From Flavobacteriales bacterium (GTDB taxonomy: Bacteria; Bacteroidota; Bacteroidia; Palsa-965), in contig NSIF01000018.1 of the NCBI GenBank assembly GCA_002737665.1, positions 1 through 36,175 on the forward strand: a stretch of DNA of 36,175 nt, in the 5' to 3' direction. The position numbers and the translations under genes were made by a program. A model generated the notes under the pieces. That model was not told where the DNA came from, did no database searches, and was given only the letters and a program-made list of their open reading frames with translations. Below, one piece after another: positions 25,327 to 33,116 of this stretch; position 1 is the stretch's first letter, and each line of letters begins with the position of its first letter.

Positions 25327-26784
25327 TTACGAGAGCACCATTACCACAGCAGTAATAATTACAATCCCCGCAACATCAACCCAGAATCCTGCTTTATACA
25401 TATCGACAACACGAATTCTTTTACTTCCGAAGACAATTGTATTCGGAGCAGTTGCAACCGGAAGCATAAATCCGAGTGAAGCGGCAAGAGTCGCCGGAAT
25501 TAATAACATGAGCGGTTCAACTCCAAGCGGTTTGTACAACGCAATTAAAATTGGCAACATCAATTGAATACTTGCAACGTTCGATGCAAATTCGCTGATG
25601 ATTGTAACCAACAAACACATTCCTGCTATAATTAACGGAACAGGCAAACCATTTAGAATGTTGAGTTTTCCAGCTAGCCATATACTTAATCCTGAACTGT
25701 CAAATCCGTAAGCGAGTGCAAATCCACCACCGAATAATAAAATAATATCGAATGGAAGTTTTTCTGCTTCTCTCCAGGTAATAATACTTTGTCCCGGCGC
25801 TTGTTTTGATGGAATTAAGAAAAGACAAATTGCCGCGAAAATAGCGACAGTACTGTCCTGAACATATTCAGCGTGTTTTCCGAATAAAGAAGCCCATCCG
25901 GGAAATTTCATTCTGCCAAAATCAATCGCGCTGCGCGTAAACCATAATAAAGCTGTCAATGAAAAAATAAATAGAACAATTTTTTCCTCATAACTCATCG
26001 GCCCCAATTCCTTATACGATTTTCCGAAGTAGTTTTTTTCAATACCTAATTTTGATTTTCCCCGAATGAATATATAACGAAGCAGAAACCAAGTGAAAAC
26101 CAACAATGCAAACGAAACAGGAATTCCAATTTTCATCCAACTTACAAAGTTTACAGCATCCGATGTTGGAAATGCTTCTTTGTAGGCGCGATAAAAAATC
26201 ATATTTGTTGGTGTTCCAACCAATGTTGCCATACCTCCGATCGAAGCCGAATAAGCCAATCCAATTAATAAAGCAGCAGCAAATTTCTTTTTCGCCTTTT
26301 CATCCTGAATGTGTTCTTCCACATGAATAATTAAAGCAAGCACAGCCGACAACAACATCATCACACAGGCTGTATTTGAAATCCACATCGAAATCAAATA
26401 AGCTGTCAACATTACTCCTAAAAGAATGTTCGATGGTTTCGTTCCAACTGCAGTAAGAATCCGCAATGCTAATCGCTTATGTAAATTCCACCGTTCAAGT
26501 GCAAAAGCAAGAATAAATCCTCCGATAAAAAGGAAAATGATATTATCCATGTATTGACCTGCTACATCTTTGGCAGCAGCAATTCCCATAACTGGAAATA
26601 ACAATATAGGGAGTAGCGAAGTCACTGCAAGCGGCATCGCCTCACTCATCCACCACCAGGCCATCCACACAGCAATTCCTGCCATAGTGGTCACTTCTGG
26701 CTTGCCCGGAACCAAATCAGCAAAAGCCCAGATTAAAATTCCAAGCAAAGGACCAATAATGCGGTGTAAATAATCTCGTTTCAT
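25327..26784 (-). CDS. DASS-family (SLC13-type) sodium-coupled anion symporter
   Basis: A 485-residue inner-membrane transporter with about 12 membrane segments. The start is placed at the ATG at 26784 (MKRDYLHRIIGPLLG), not at a TTG 12 bp upstream. Family signatures are GGMATLVGTPTN, the first sodium-site motif SNTA (in WISNTACVMMLL), and the second in EFASNVASIQLMLP, where SNT is replaced by SNV. The ending LPVATAPNTIVFG is typical of the family. It probably imports dicarboxylates or another small anion with sodium; the substrate cannot be told. It is divergent from a lipoprotein gene with only 12 bp between the start codons. Confidence 0.92.
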   Translation of the reverse strand: MKRDYLHRIIGPLLGILIWAFADLVPGKPEVTTMAGIAVWMAWWWMSEAMPLAVTSLLPILLFPVMGIAAAKDVAGQYMDNIIFLFIGGFILAFALERWNLHKRLALRILTAVGTKPSNILLGVMLTAYLISMWISNTACVMMLLSAVLALIIHVEEHIQDEKAKKKFAAALLIGLAYSASIGGMATLVGTPTNMIFYRAYKEAFPTSDAVNFVSWMKIGIPVSFALLVFTWFLLRYIFIRGKSKLGIEKNYFGKSYKELGPMSYEEKIVLFIFSLTALLWFTRSAIDFGRMKFPGWASLFGKHAEYVQDSTVAIFAAICLFLIPSKQAPGQSIITWREAEKLPFDIILLFGGGFALAYGFDSSGLSIWLAGKLNILNGLPVPLIIAGMCLLVTIISEFASNVASIQLMLPILIALYKPLGVEPLMLLIPATLAASLGFMLPVATAPNTIVFGSKRIRVVDMYKAGFWVDVAGIVIITAVVMVLS

Positions 26785-26792
26785 TACTTTTG
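26785..26792 (+). promoter_or_regulatory. -7 box 4 nt before the 26797 lipoprotein ATG
   Basis: TACTTTTG, a full match to TAnnTTTG, followed by TCAA and the ATG at 26797. It fills the 12-bp gap to the divergent DASS gene. No clear -33 element, which would lie inside that gene. Confidence 0.45.
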
Positions 26793-26796
26793 TCAA

Positions 26797-27153
26797 ATGG
26801 AAACGCTTATGTGCAAACTTAGCAATCTTCTCCTCCCTATTTTCATTCTTTCTCTACTATTTGTTTTTTCCTGTAATCGCGTAAAAACAATTGTGAAAGA
26901 TACTGCTGAACCGACAGTTGACTACGCAGTGCAAGGTTATGTTAAAGGTATAGTAGAAGAAGTAACTTTAGATGGGTGTACTTGGATGATAAGCTTGAAG
27001 GATAGTGCGGATAAAAGAATTGAACCAGATGTTTGGACAACTGGCTACCAAGTACAAGGTTTACAGGTTTGGATTAAGTATGAAGTGCAGAACCGATTAT
27101 CCATTTGTATGGCGGGTCAAACTGTTCACATATTGGGAATGAAGAAAAGATAA
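26797..27153 (+). CDS. Small lipoprotein of unknown function
   Basis: A 118-residue protein with a hydrophobic leader (LLLPIFILSLLFV) and lipobox VFSC (Cys26). An alternative ATG at 26809 would give 114 residues; the first ATG is preferred because a -7 box sits 4 nt before it. The mature part (about 92 residues) contains two cysteines (DGCTWMI, LSICMAG) and a likely small beta-barrel or OB-like pattern (GYVKGIVEEVTLDGC, then QVWIKYEVQNR). I recognise no family. It starts 22 bp before fmt, so it probably shares the mRNA. The location is the periplasmic side of the inner or outer membrane. Confidence 0.7.
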   Translation: METLMCKLSNLLLPIFILSLLFVFSCNRVKTIVKDTAEPTVDYAVQGYVKGIVEEVTLDGCTWMISLKDSADKRIEPDVWTTGYQVQGLQVWIKYEVQNRLSICMAGQTVHILGMKKR

Positions 27154-27175
27154 TTTTAAAATAGTAAGATTAACA

Positions 27176-28147
27176 ATGATTGAATCGCAGCAGCTTCGCA
27201 TAATTTTTATGGGTACGCCCATTTTTGCTGTAGCGACATTAAAGAAATTAGTTAAAGAAAATTACAACATTGTAGCCGTAGTCACAAGTCCTGATAAACC
27301 AGCCGGAAGAGGCCAACAAGTACAAGAAAGTGAAGTAAAACAATTTGCAAGTCAGCATAATATACCTGTGTTGCAGCCAGAGAAATTAAAATCGCAGGAA
27401 TTTATTGAGCAACTAAAATTATTAAATCCTGATTTACAAATAGTGGTTGCTTTTCGCATGTTACCAGAGGTGGTATGGCAATTACCAAAGTATGGGACAT
27501 TTAATTTGCACGCATCTATGCTCCCTCAATATCGTGGAGCTGCACCTATAAATCACGCAATAATAAATGGTGAAAATCAAACTGGTGTAAGTACTTTTTT
27601 TTTAGAGCAAGACATTGATACAGGGAAAATAATTTTTCAGGAAGCTATTCCGATAGAACCTGATGAAGTAGCAGGTGAATTGCATGATAGGATGATGGAA
27701 ATTGGAGCAAACCTTGTAGTTCGAACTGTAGCTGCTATTGGTAAAGGTGAAATATCTAAAATCTCTCAAGCTGACTTTATTAAAAAAGGTGAGGTTTTGA
27801 AAACTGCTCCAAAAATATTTCGTGCAAATTGTAAAATCAATTGGGATTTAGATGGAATGGCCATTCATAATCATATTCGTGGTCTTAGCCCCTACCCTGC
27901 TGCATGGACTGAATTACATAGAGAAAACGGAGAAGTTATTGCATTGAAAATTCATAAATCAAAATTTACTCCTTCAATAGCAAACGATAAAGAGTTTAAA
28001 GCAGGTAGTATCATTGAACATTTTAAAATTTATACCCTCACAGGAATTTTAGAAGTACTCGAAGTACAAGCAGCTGGAAAGAAAAAAATAAAGGCATCCG
28101 AATTTCTTTTAGGATTTAAATTCAAAGATGGCGACCTGTTTAAATAG
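27176..28147 (+). CDS. fmt: Methionyl-tRNA formyltransferase
   Basis: A 323-residue enzyme that formylates Met-tRNA(fMet) with 10-formyl-THF for translation initiation. The N-terminal FMGTPIFAVATL and the formyl-folate region are present. The catalytic triad known from E. coli (Asn106, His108, Asp144) is matched by Asn110, His112 and Asp148: NLHASMLPQYRGAAPI (110-125) and QDIDTG (145-150). The C-terminal tRNA-binding domain (from about 210) is complete. Length is normal. It lies 22 bp after a lipoprotein gene; no def gene is adjacent. Confidence 0.97.
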   Translation: MIESQQLRIIFMGTPIFAVATLKKLVKENYNIVAVVTSPDKPAGRGQQVQESEVKQFASQHNIPVLQPEKLKSQEFIEQLKLLNPDLQIVVAFRMLPEVVWQLPKYGTFNLHASMLPQYRGAAPINHAIINGENQTGVSTFFLEQDIDTGKIIFQEAIPIEPDEVAGELHDRMMEIGANLVVRTVAAIGKGEISKISQADFIKKGEVLKTAPKIFRANCKINWDLDGMAIHNHIRGLSPYPAAWTELHRENGEVIALKIHKSKFTPSIANDKEFKAGSIIEHFKIYTLTGILEVLEVQAAGKKKIKASEFLLGFKFKDGDLFK

Positions 28148-28154
28148 TTTTGAG

Positions 28155-28179
28155 TAAGCTAATTTTTATATTTAGCTTA
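28155..28179 (+). terminator. Weak stem-loop after fmt
   Basis: TAAGCTAA (28155-28162) can pair with TTAGCTTA (28172-28179) around a 9-nt loop. The stem is AT-rich and no T-tract follows directly, so it is a poor intrinsic terminator. Confidence 0.25.
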
Positions 28180-28275
28180 TACTTGGGAATAAAAATTTAT
28201 TAACATATTTCGTCTCTTTACAAACAAAAAGATTAAATATAGATTAGATTTAATTTAGTGGCATACTTATAACAC

Positions 28276-28283
28276 TATATTTG
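28276..28283 (+). promoter_or_regulatory. -7 box of the HU gene
   Basis: TATATTTG, a full match to TAnnTTTG, 35 nt before the HU ATG. The upstream region is AT-rich with no clear TTG at -33. Confidence 0.45.
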
Positions 28284-28318
28284 TATGCAACAAAGCACAT
28301 ACCCAAAAAAAACATTAT

Positions 28319-28594
28319 ATGAACAAAGCAGAACTTGTTGAAGCAATTGCAAACGAGGCCAAAATATCTAAAGCAGATGCAGGTCGTGCACTTGACGCTA
28401 CTATCATTTGCGTTAGTAAAGCACTTAAAAAAGGAGAAAAGGTTTCGCTGATAGGATTCGGAACTTTTACTGTTACAAAACGCGAAGCGCGAGTTGGACG
28501 AAATCCAAAAAATGGAGACTCCATTCAGATTAAAGCAAAAAAAATAGCCAAGTTTAAAGCTGGGTCTGAACTTTCTGCAACAGTAAATAAATAG
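28319..28594 (+). CDS. HU-family DNA-binding protein
   Basis: A 91-residue nucleoid protein that bends and compacts DNA as a dimer. The N-terminal helical part MNKAELVEAIANEAKISKAD matches HU. The core GFGTF is at residues 46-50. The beta-arm signature has RVGRNPKNG (58-66, usually RNPxTG). Length is exactly HU-like. It has its own promoter-like box and a very strong terminator downstream, so it is a single-gene unit. Whether it is the main HU or one of several paralogues cannot be told. Confidence 0.96.
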   Translation: MNKAELVEAIANEAKISKADAGRALDATIICVSKALKKGEKVSLIGFGTFTVTKREARVGRNPKNGDSIQIKAKKIAKFKAGSELSATVNK

Positions 28595-28617
28595 TTTTAA
28601 ATACTCCAACAAATTGG

Positions 28618-28660
28618 AATATAAAAATCCTTTCATTGTTTTTGAAAGGATTTTTATATT
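28618..28660. terminator. Strong bidirectional hairpin terminator after HU
   Basis: An uninterrupted 18-bp stem, 28618-28635 pairing with 28643-28660, with a 7-nt loop (TTGTTTT). The core is ATCCTTTCA/TGAAAGGAT flanked by A and T runs, so it can end transcripts on both strands. It lies 24 bp after the HU stop. Confidence 0.85.
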
Positions 28661-28708
28661 TAAAGTTTATTCACATGAAATTATTTTTTGAGCAGTAGCA
28701 GAAACGAC

Positions 28709-29767
28709 ATGAGTAAATTAGATAAAATAAAAAAATTCGATCCAAATAATCTAGGAGATTCCTCATCCAATATTTTCGGATTACCATTTACATGCGAAGA
28801 AGCAGATGTTGTGATTGTGCCAGTGCCTTGGGATGTAACTGTATCGTATAGCGATGGAACTATAAATGGACCATCAGCAGTGTTCAATGCCTCTTTTCAG
28901 GTAGATTTATATGATCCATCTATTACTGATGCATGGAAACTTGGGATTGCCATGGAGGAAATTTCAAATGATGTTAAGTCGAGAGCTGAATTACTTCGCA
29001 CAAAGGCAAAAGTTTTTATAGCAGCCATTACCAATGGAATAGATACTACACAAGATGCAGATTTAGAAAAAGACAAGGCACTTGTGAATGCGGGTTCAGA
29101 GTGGATGAATGCCTGGGTAAAACAGCGCTGCCTTGAATGGATGAACAAAGGAAAACTTGTGGCACTACTTGGAGGCGATCATAGCACACCTTTTGGAATG
29201 TTGCAGGCTTTAGCAGAAAAATATCCTGCTTTTGCCATACTTCAAATAGATGCACATGCAGACCTGCGCCCGGCTTTTGAGGGTTTTACCTATTCGCATG
29301 CTTCTATCATGTATAACGCGCTAACAATACCACAGGTAAGCAAAATTGTGCAAGTAGGTATTCGCGATTTTTGTCAGCAAGAGGCTGAATTAATTCAAAA
29401 TAGCAATGGGCGAATCAAAACATTTTTTGATCGTGATATAAAACAAGACCGCTACTTAGGTAAAAACTGGTCTCAACAAGTGCAGGAAATAATTGCTGAA
29501 TTACCCGAAGAAATCTATATCAGTTTTGATATTGATGGATTAGATCCAAAACTTTGTCCAAATACAGGAACGCCTGTTGCAGGTGGATTTGAATTTGAAG
29601 AAATTGCTTATTTGATTCAGGAAATTTCGAAATCGGGAAAGAAAATAATTGCAGTAGATTTAAATGAAGTTGCTACAGGTGCAAACGACGAATGGGATGC
29701 CAATGTAGGTGCGAGAATGTTATACAGAATGTGCAATTTAATGGCACTTTCGAACGGACGATTTTGA
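28709..29767 (+). CDS. Arginase/agmatinase-family ureohydrolase
   Basis: The start is taken at the ATG at 28709, giving 352 residues, because residues before it have no family similarity. The binuclear manganese ligands of ureohydrolases are present: His158 in GGDHS (155-159), DAHAD (181-185), and Asp274 and Asp276 in SFDIDGLDP. Family members hydrolyse arginine, agmatine, formiminoglutamate or guanidino acids; the substrate cannot be decided here. No speA/speE or hut genes are adjacent. The protein is longer than most agmatinases (about 300), with insertions near residues 85-130. trmH follows after 7 bp, so the two are co-transcribed. Confidence 0.9.
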   Translation: MSKLDKIKKFDPNNLGDSSSNIFGLPFTCEEADVVIVPVPWDVTVSYSDGTINGPSAVFNASFQVDLYDPSITDAWKLGIAMEEISNDVKSRAELLRTKAKVFIAAITNGIDTTQDADLEKDKALVNAGSEWMNAWVKQRCLEWMNKGKLVALLGGDHSTPFGMLQALAEKYPAFAILQIDAHADLRPAFEGFTYSHASIMYNALTIPQVSKIVQVGIRDFCQQEAELIQNSNGRIKTFFDRDIKQDRYLGKNWSQQVQEIIAELPEEIYISFDIDGLDPKLCPNTGTPVAGGFEFEEIAYLIQEISKSGKKIIAVDLNEVATGANDEWDANVGARMLYRMCNLMALSNGRF

Positions 29768-29774
29768 TTTTAAA

Positions 29775-30461
29775 ATGGATAACTACTCCAAAGAATTGTA
29801 TGAATACCTGTCGAAATTTGCCACCGAACAAAGGATGGAAAAATTCGAAAGTGTCATTCAGGAACGAACGCGCTATTTAACAATAGTGGTTGAAAATGTT
29901 TACCAACCTCACAATGCGAGTGCTGTACTCAGAAGTGCTGAATGCTTTGGCGTGCAAGATGTTCACATCATTGAAAATTCAAATAAATACAATCCAAGTG
30001 CCGACATATCGTTAGGCGCACACCAGTGGTTGAGTTTAACACGACACGGCAAGACGGAAAACAATTCTCTTTCATGCATTCAAGCCTTGAAGAAAAATGG
30101 ATATCGTATTGTAGCGACAACTCCACACAAAAACGATTGCTTGATTAGTGAAATTGATTTATCAAAAGGTAAAATCGCTTTATTTTTTGGGACAGAAATT
30201 GACGGTCTTTCGGATACAATTTTGAATGAAGCAGATGAATTCGTAAAAATTCCAATGTATGGATTTACCGAAAGCTTTAACATTTCAGTTTCAGCCGCTA
30301 TAAGCATGTATGAGTTGATGAAAAGACTTAGGGAAAGTAAAATTGAATGGAGATTGACAGCAGCAGAACTTTTAGCACTAAAACTCGATTGGGTTAAAGA
30401 ATCAGTAAAAAGTTCTGATCTCTTAGAAAAAGAGTTTAGAAAACAGAGGATTGCTGAATAA
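29775..30461 (+). CDS. trmH: TrmH-type tRNA/rRNA 2'-O-methyltransferase
   Basis: A 228-residue SPOUT-fold methyltransferase. Motif 1 is NASAVLRSAECFG, motif 2 is FFGTEIDGLSD, and motif 3 is GFTESFNISVSAAI. The arrangement and the tail match TrmH, which makes Gm18 in tRNA. A short N-terminal extension typical of RlmB is absent, which favours TrmH over 23S rRNA enzymes. Its start is 7 bp after the arginase-family gene. The promoter for the bTHX gene lies partly inside its 3' end. Confidence 0.9.
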   Translation: MDNYSKELYEYLSKFATEQRMEKFESVIQERTRYLTIVVENVYQPHNASAVLRSAECFGVQDVHIIENSNKYNPSADISLGAHQWLSLTRHGKTENNSLSCIQALKKNGYRIVATTPHKNDCLISEIDLSKGKIALFFGTEIDGLSDTILNEADEFVKIPMYGFTESFNISVSAAISMYELMKRLRESKIEWRLTAAELLALKLDWVKESVKSSDLLEKEFRKQRIAE

Positions 30462-30483
30462 AGAATAGAATTTGTTACATTTG
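30451..30483 (+). promoter_or_regulatory. Bacteroidota-type promoter of the bTHX gene
   Basis: TTG at 30451-30453 (inside the trmH 3' end), 22-bp spacer, TACATTTG at 30476-30483. Both elements fit the consensus. The ATG follows 29 nt later. Confidence 0.5.
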
Positions 30484-30512
30484 CATTAACTAAAAACAAC
30501 AACAATACGATT

Positions 30513-30683
30513 ATGGGAAAAGGAGATAAAAAATCGCGTAAGGGTAAAATCTGGAGAAAGTCATACGGAAATACACGACCACGCAAAGCGGTAGTTAAAA
30601 AAGTAGTTGCAGCAAAAAAAGTTGCTCCGAAGAAAAAAGTAGCTGCCAAAAAAACGGCAAAGAAAACTGCAGCAAAAGATTAA
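30513..30683 (+). CDS. 30S ribosomal protein bTHX with Lys/Ala-rich tail
   Basis: A 56-residue, very basic protein. The first 25 residues (MGKGDKKSRKGKIWRKSYGN, then TRPRK) match the Thermus thermophilus 30S protein Thx almost position by position, including GKIWR and the RPRK end. Thx sits in the head of the 30S subunit. Here the protein continues with about 30 further residues of repeated Ala, Lys and Val (AAKKVAPKKKVAAKK and similar), like the tails of histone-H1-like proteins. The gene has its own promoter and a strong hairpin terminator 3 bp after the stop, so it is a monocistronic unit. An antisense open frame over it is not a gene. Confidence 0.9.
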   Translation: MGKGDKKSRKGKIWRKSYGNTRPRKAVVKKVVAAKKVAPKKKVAAKKTAKKTAAKD

Positions 30684-30718
30684 ATTAAAAAAACCGCTTA
30701 TAAAGCGGTTTTTTTAAT
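30684..30718. terminator. Bidirectional terminator between the bTHX gene and pdxH
   Basis: The stem of A-run + ACCGCTT (30687-30699) pairs with AAGCGGT + T-run (30703-30715) around a 3-nt loop (ATA). A- and T-runs on both sides allow termination in both directions, for bTHX (plus) and pdxH (minus). Confidence 0.85.
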
Positions 30719-30737
30719 ACTATTTTTTTAAAATTTA

Positions 30738-31391
30738 TTACGGAGCCAGTCGTGCAATTTCCCAATTGTTATTGAATGTTTTGGAATAACAAATGCGATC
30801 GTGCAATCGATTTGGGCGGCCTTGCCAAAATTCTATTCTTTCCGGTTCTAAAACATAACCTCCCCACCAATCTGGGCGTGTTACTTCTTTGCCTTCAAAT
30901 TCTTTTTCCACTTTTTGAAAAAGATCATCCAGTATTTTTCGGTTACTTATTTTTTCACTTTGCGGTGAAGCCCAAGCGCCCAAGCGAGAATTGCGTGGTC
31001 GAGCATTGAAATAAATGTCAGATTCGGCTGCAGTTTGTTTTATTATTTTCCCTTCTATTCGAATTTGTCGCTCCAGTTCAGGCCAAAAGAATAAAATTGA
31101 AACAGCATTGTTGAGTTCAATATCTTTTGCCTTCTGACTTTCATAATTGGAATAAAAAACAAATCCTTTAGCTGAAAAATTACGAAGTAATACAATTCTG
31201 GAAGAAGGACAATTTTTTGCATTAACAGTTGAAAGCATCATTGCATTGGGCTCCGGTACCTTGGAATCAATTGCAGCTTGGAACCAAATTTCAAATTGTT
31301 TGAATGGGTTAGCGTTCAAAGTGTCCTCGTCTAAAGACATTTTGGAAAAGTCATGGCGAAGTCCATTGATATGTGCTTGAATATCTTTCAT
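30738..31391 (-). CDS. pdxH: Pyridoxamine 5'-phosphate oxidase
   Basis: A 217-residue FMN enzyme that oxidises pyridoxamine or pyridoxine 5'-phosphate to pyridoxal phosphate. The FMN-binding segments SSRIVLLRNFSAKGFVFYSN and SQKAKDI are present, followed by ARPRNSRLGAWASPQS and the C-terminal substrate region VLEPERIEFWQGRPNRLHDR. Length is normal for PdxH. The vitamin B6 cofactor it makes would serve the class IV aminotransferase nearby. A good promoter lies at 31404-31436 on the same strand, 112 bp from the divergent yqgE start. Confidence 0.97.
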   Translation of the reverse strand: MKDIQAHINGLRHDFSKMSLDEDTLNANPFKQFEIWFQAAIDSKVPEPNAMMLSTVNAKNCPSSRIVLLRNFSAKGFVFYSNYESQKAKDIELNNAVSILFFWPELERQIRIEGKIIKQTAAESDIYFNARPRNSRLGAWASPQSEKISNRKILDDLFQKVEKEFEGKEVTRPDWWGGYVLEPERIEFWQGRPNRLHDRICYSKTFNNNWEIARLAP

Positions 31392-31403
31392 AGTTAATTT
31401 TTA

Positions 31404-31436
31404 CAAATGTAAAAGGATAAATTTGATTTAATACAA
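31404..31436 (-). promoter_or_regulatory. Bacteroidota-type promoter of pdxH
   Basis: On the minus strand TTG (31436-31434), 22-bp spacer, TACATTTG (31411-31404), then 12 nt to the ATG at 31391. Both elements fit the consensus. Confidence 0.55.
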
Positions 31437-31503
31437 TGAAATCGTTAATTATAAAAGCATAAGTGAAAGAGTTGGTCAAAATATTTTTTTGTATTTTTAT
31501 GCC

Positions 31504-32070
31504 ATGTTTGCAAAAAATAAACTTAAGCCATTACCTGGTCGTTTACTTGTGGCAGAACCCTATTTGCATGATTCCCATTTTAAACGTGCAGTTGTGCTGC
31601 TTGTAGAGCATAACGAAAAAGGATCAGTTGGATTTATTTTAAACAAGCCATTGGAATTTAATGTGGCAGATGCTATTAATAATTTTCCAGCATTTGATAG
31701 TAAAGCGTGCTATGGTGGCCCCGTTCATGGTGATCAGTTATATTTTGTTCACACCCTTGGGACAAAGATTAAAGACTCCATACCAATTGGCAACGGATTA
31801 TTTTGGTTAGGCAATTTTGAAGAGGTAAAGCTTTTAATTTTAGCTAACTTAATAGATTCCTCTCAAATCATATTTTTTGTTGGTTATGCAGGATGGGAAG
31901 TAGGTCAATTGGAAAAAGAAATTTTGGAAAAGTCGTGGTTTGTTTCCAATTCAGACCATGCCTTAATATTTAAAACTGATTCATCGGCCATGTGGACAGA
32001 AACTGTAAAGAAAATGGGAAAGTCGTTTGCGCAGATGGTTAATTTTCCAAAAGACCCATCGATGAATTAA
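31504..32070 (+). CDS. yqgE: YqgE/AlgH family protein (UPF0301)
   Basis: The start is placed at the ATG at 31504 (MFAKNKLKPLPGRLLVAEP), giving 188 residues; an upstream TTG at 31489 lies in a promoter-like region. The family signatures PGRLLVAEPYLHDSHFKRAV and VGFILNKPL are present near the N-terminus, and GGPVHGDQLYFVHTL in the middle. The family is widespread and its biochemical role is unclear. A box TATTTTTA ends 4 nt before the ATG, a near match to the -7 consensus, with TTG at 31472-31474 as a -33 candidate at a 17-bp spacing. It is divergent from pdxH. Confidence 0.93.
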   Translation: MFAKNKLKPLPGRLLVAEPYLHDSHFKRAVVLLVEHNEKGSVGFILNKPLEFNVADAINNFPAFDSKACYGGPVHGDQLYFVHTLGTKIKDSIPIGNGLFWLGNFEEVKLLILANLIDSSQIIFFVGYAGWEVGQLEKEILEKSWFVSNSDHALIFKTDSSAMWTETVKKMGKSFAQMVNFPKDPSMN

Positions 32071-32080
32071 CAATTGATTT

Positions 32081-32150
32081 GCGTGCGTGGTTGCAGCAGC
32101 TACCGTGTAGCGCGAAAAACACATTCCGCGAATGCGGACACGCCCAAAAT
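32081..32150. other. GC-rich hairpin patch between convergent genes
   Basis: The 104-bp gap after yqgE is much more GC-rich than other gaps. It contains a hairpin GCTAC-CGT-GTAGC (32099-32111) and a second, TCCGC-GAAT-GCGGA (32125-32138). No T-tract follows, so these are not typical terminators. It may be a remnant of an interspersed repeat. Confidence 0.4.
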
Positions 32151-32174
32151 ATTTTTGAAATTGATATTAAGAAA

Positions 32175-33032
32175 TTAAGATTTTATTTTCTTATTCAATA
32201 GATCCAGCAACTTTTTAGCTGTATCAGTACTATACGTTTTGGCTTTGTAAGAACTTACCCATTGCAAACCACTTGTAACATTTGTTAAAAAAAGTTCGTC
32301 GGAGTTGAGTAAAATACTTAGAGGAAGGGGAACTTCATAAACAGCAATTCTATTTTCAGAAGCTATTTCCATGATAACGGCACGCATAACACCAGCTACA
32401 CAACCTTCGGCAAGCGGACAAGTATAAAGAACGCCGTTTTTAACTGCAAATAAATTTGCGTTTGTAGCTTCAATAACATTTCCAATGTGATTGATGAGAA
32501 TGGCATTGCTGACATTCATTTTTTTTGAATACAAAGCAGCAAGTATATACAACTGCGCATTAGCCGTTTTGAGTGTAGAAAGTTTATTAATTGGTTTTCG
32601 TATATCTTGAAAAAGATCGATACTTAATCCAATATCATTTAATACATATTCATTATCTTCTATAGCCCAAAGTTCAAGCAGCCAGGAAGCATCGTTTACT
32701 TGTGGATTATAATGGCCTCCATCGTTTCTGAAAACGCTAAGACGTACGCGTGCTCCCGCATTAACACCGTTCCTTATGGCTAACTTATTGCACCAATCTT
32801 CCAAAGAGCAGGAAATAAAATTATCGGGCAAACGCATTTGCAATAAATTTATGCCAGCCATTAGTCGAGCTAAATGGCGCTGTGCAAAAACTAATTTTCC
32901 ATTTACTAAACGCATACTTTCAAATACACCATCGCCATAGCGGAAAGATCTATTGTAAGGAGTAAAAAGAACATCATTTGCAGGACGTTCTTCTCCGTTT
33001 AGTAAAAGAATTTTAGAATTTACTACACTCAT
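32175..33032 (-). CDS. Class IV PLP-dependent aminotransferase (BCAT / aminodeoxychorismate lyase type)
   Basis: A 285-residue fold-type IV PLP enzyme. The N-terminal RSFRYGDGVFESMRL is the family start of the small domain. Lys155 in LSTLKTANAQLY is the probable Schiff-base lysine, and Glu188 in GNVIEATNANLF fits the conserved cofactor-contacting glutamate. PLAEGCVAGVMR is the phosphate-binding region. Family members include branched-chain aminotransferase, D-amino-acid aminotransferase and 4-amino-4-deoxychorismate lyase (PabC). The short length (285) favours PabC or DAAT over IlvE, but I would not fix the name. It lies 84 bp downstream of the rhomboid gene. Confidence 0.85.
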   Translation of the reverse strand: MSVVNSKILLLNGEERPANDVLFTPYNRSFRYGDGVFESMRLVNGKLVFAQRHLARLMAGINLLQMRLPDNFISCSLEDWCNKLAIRNGVNAGARVRLSVFRNDGGHYNPQVNDASWLLELWAIEDNEYVLNDIGLSIDLFQDIRKPINKLSTLKTANAQLYILAALYSKKMNVSNAILINHIGNVIEATNANLFAVKNGVLYTCPLAEGCVAGVMRAVIMEIASENRIAVYEVPLPLSILLNSDELFLTNVTSGLQWVSSYKAKTYSTDTAKKLLDLLNKKIKS

Positions 33033-33116
33033 AGAACTATAAACTTACAAAAAAATAATTTAGTAGTATTCGATTTAATTTAGAAAAATAAATTAAGCAC
33101 ATCCCCTACCCTTTTT

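Noticed and set aside
25327-26784. DASS gene as recent horizontal transfer
   Set aside because: Counted stretches in it are about 38% GC, similar to the neighbouring rlmI gene, and no mobile gene or direct repeat flanks it.
28155-28179. Strong terminator after fmt
   Set aside because: The stem is AT-rich with a 9-nt loop and no T-tract, so I list it only as a weak stem-loop.
30080-30649. 189-codon open frame on the minus strand, spanning trmH and the bTHX gene
   Set aside because: It is antisense to two well-supported genes, its F/A-rich start is the complement of the Lys/Ala-rich bTHX tail, and no homology or promoter supports it.
31489-31503. Upstream TTG start for yqgE
   Set aside because: It lies in an AT-rich promoter-like stretch, and the family N-terminus begins at the ATG at 31504.
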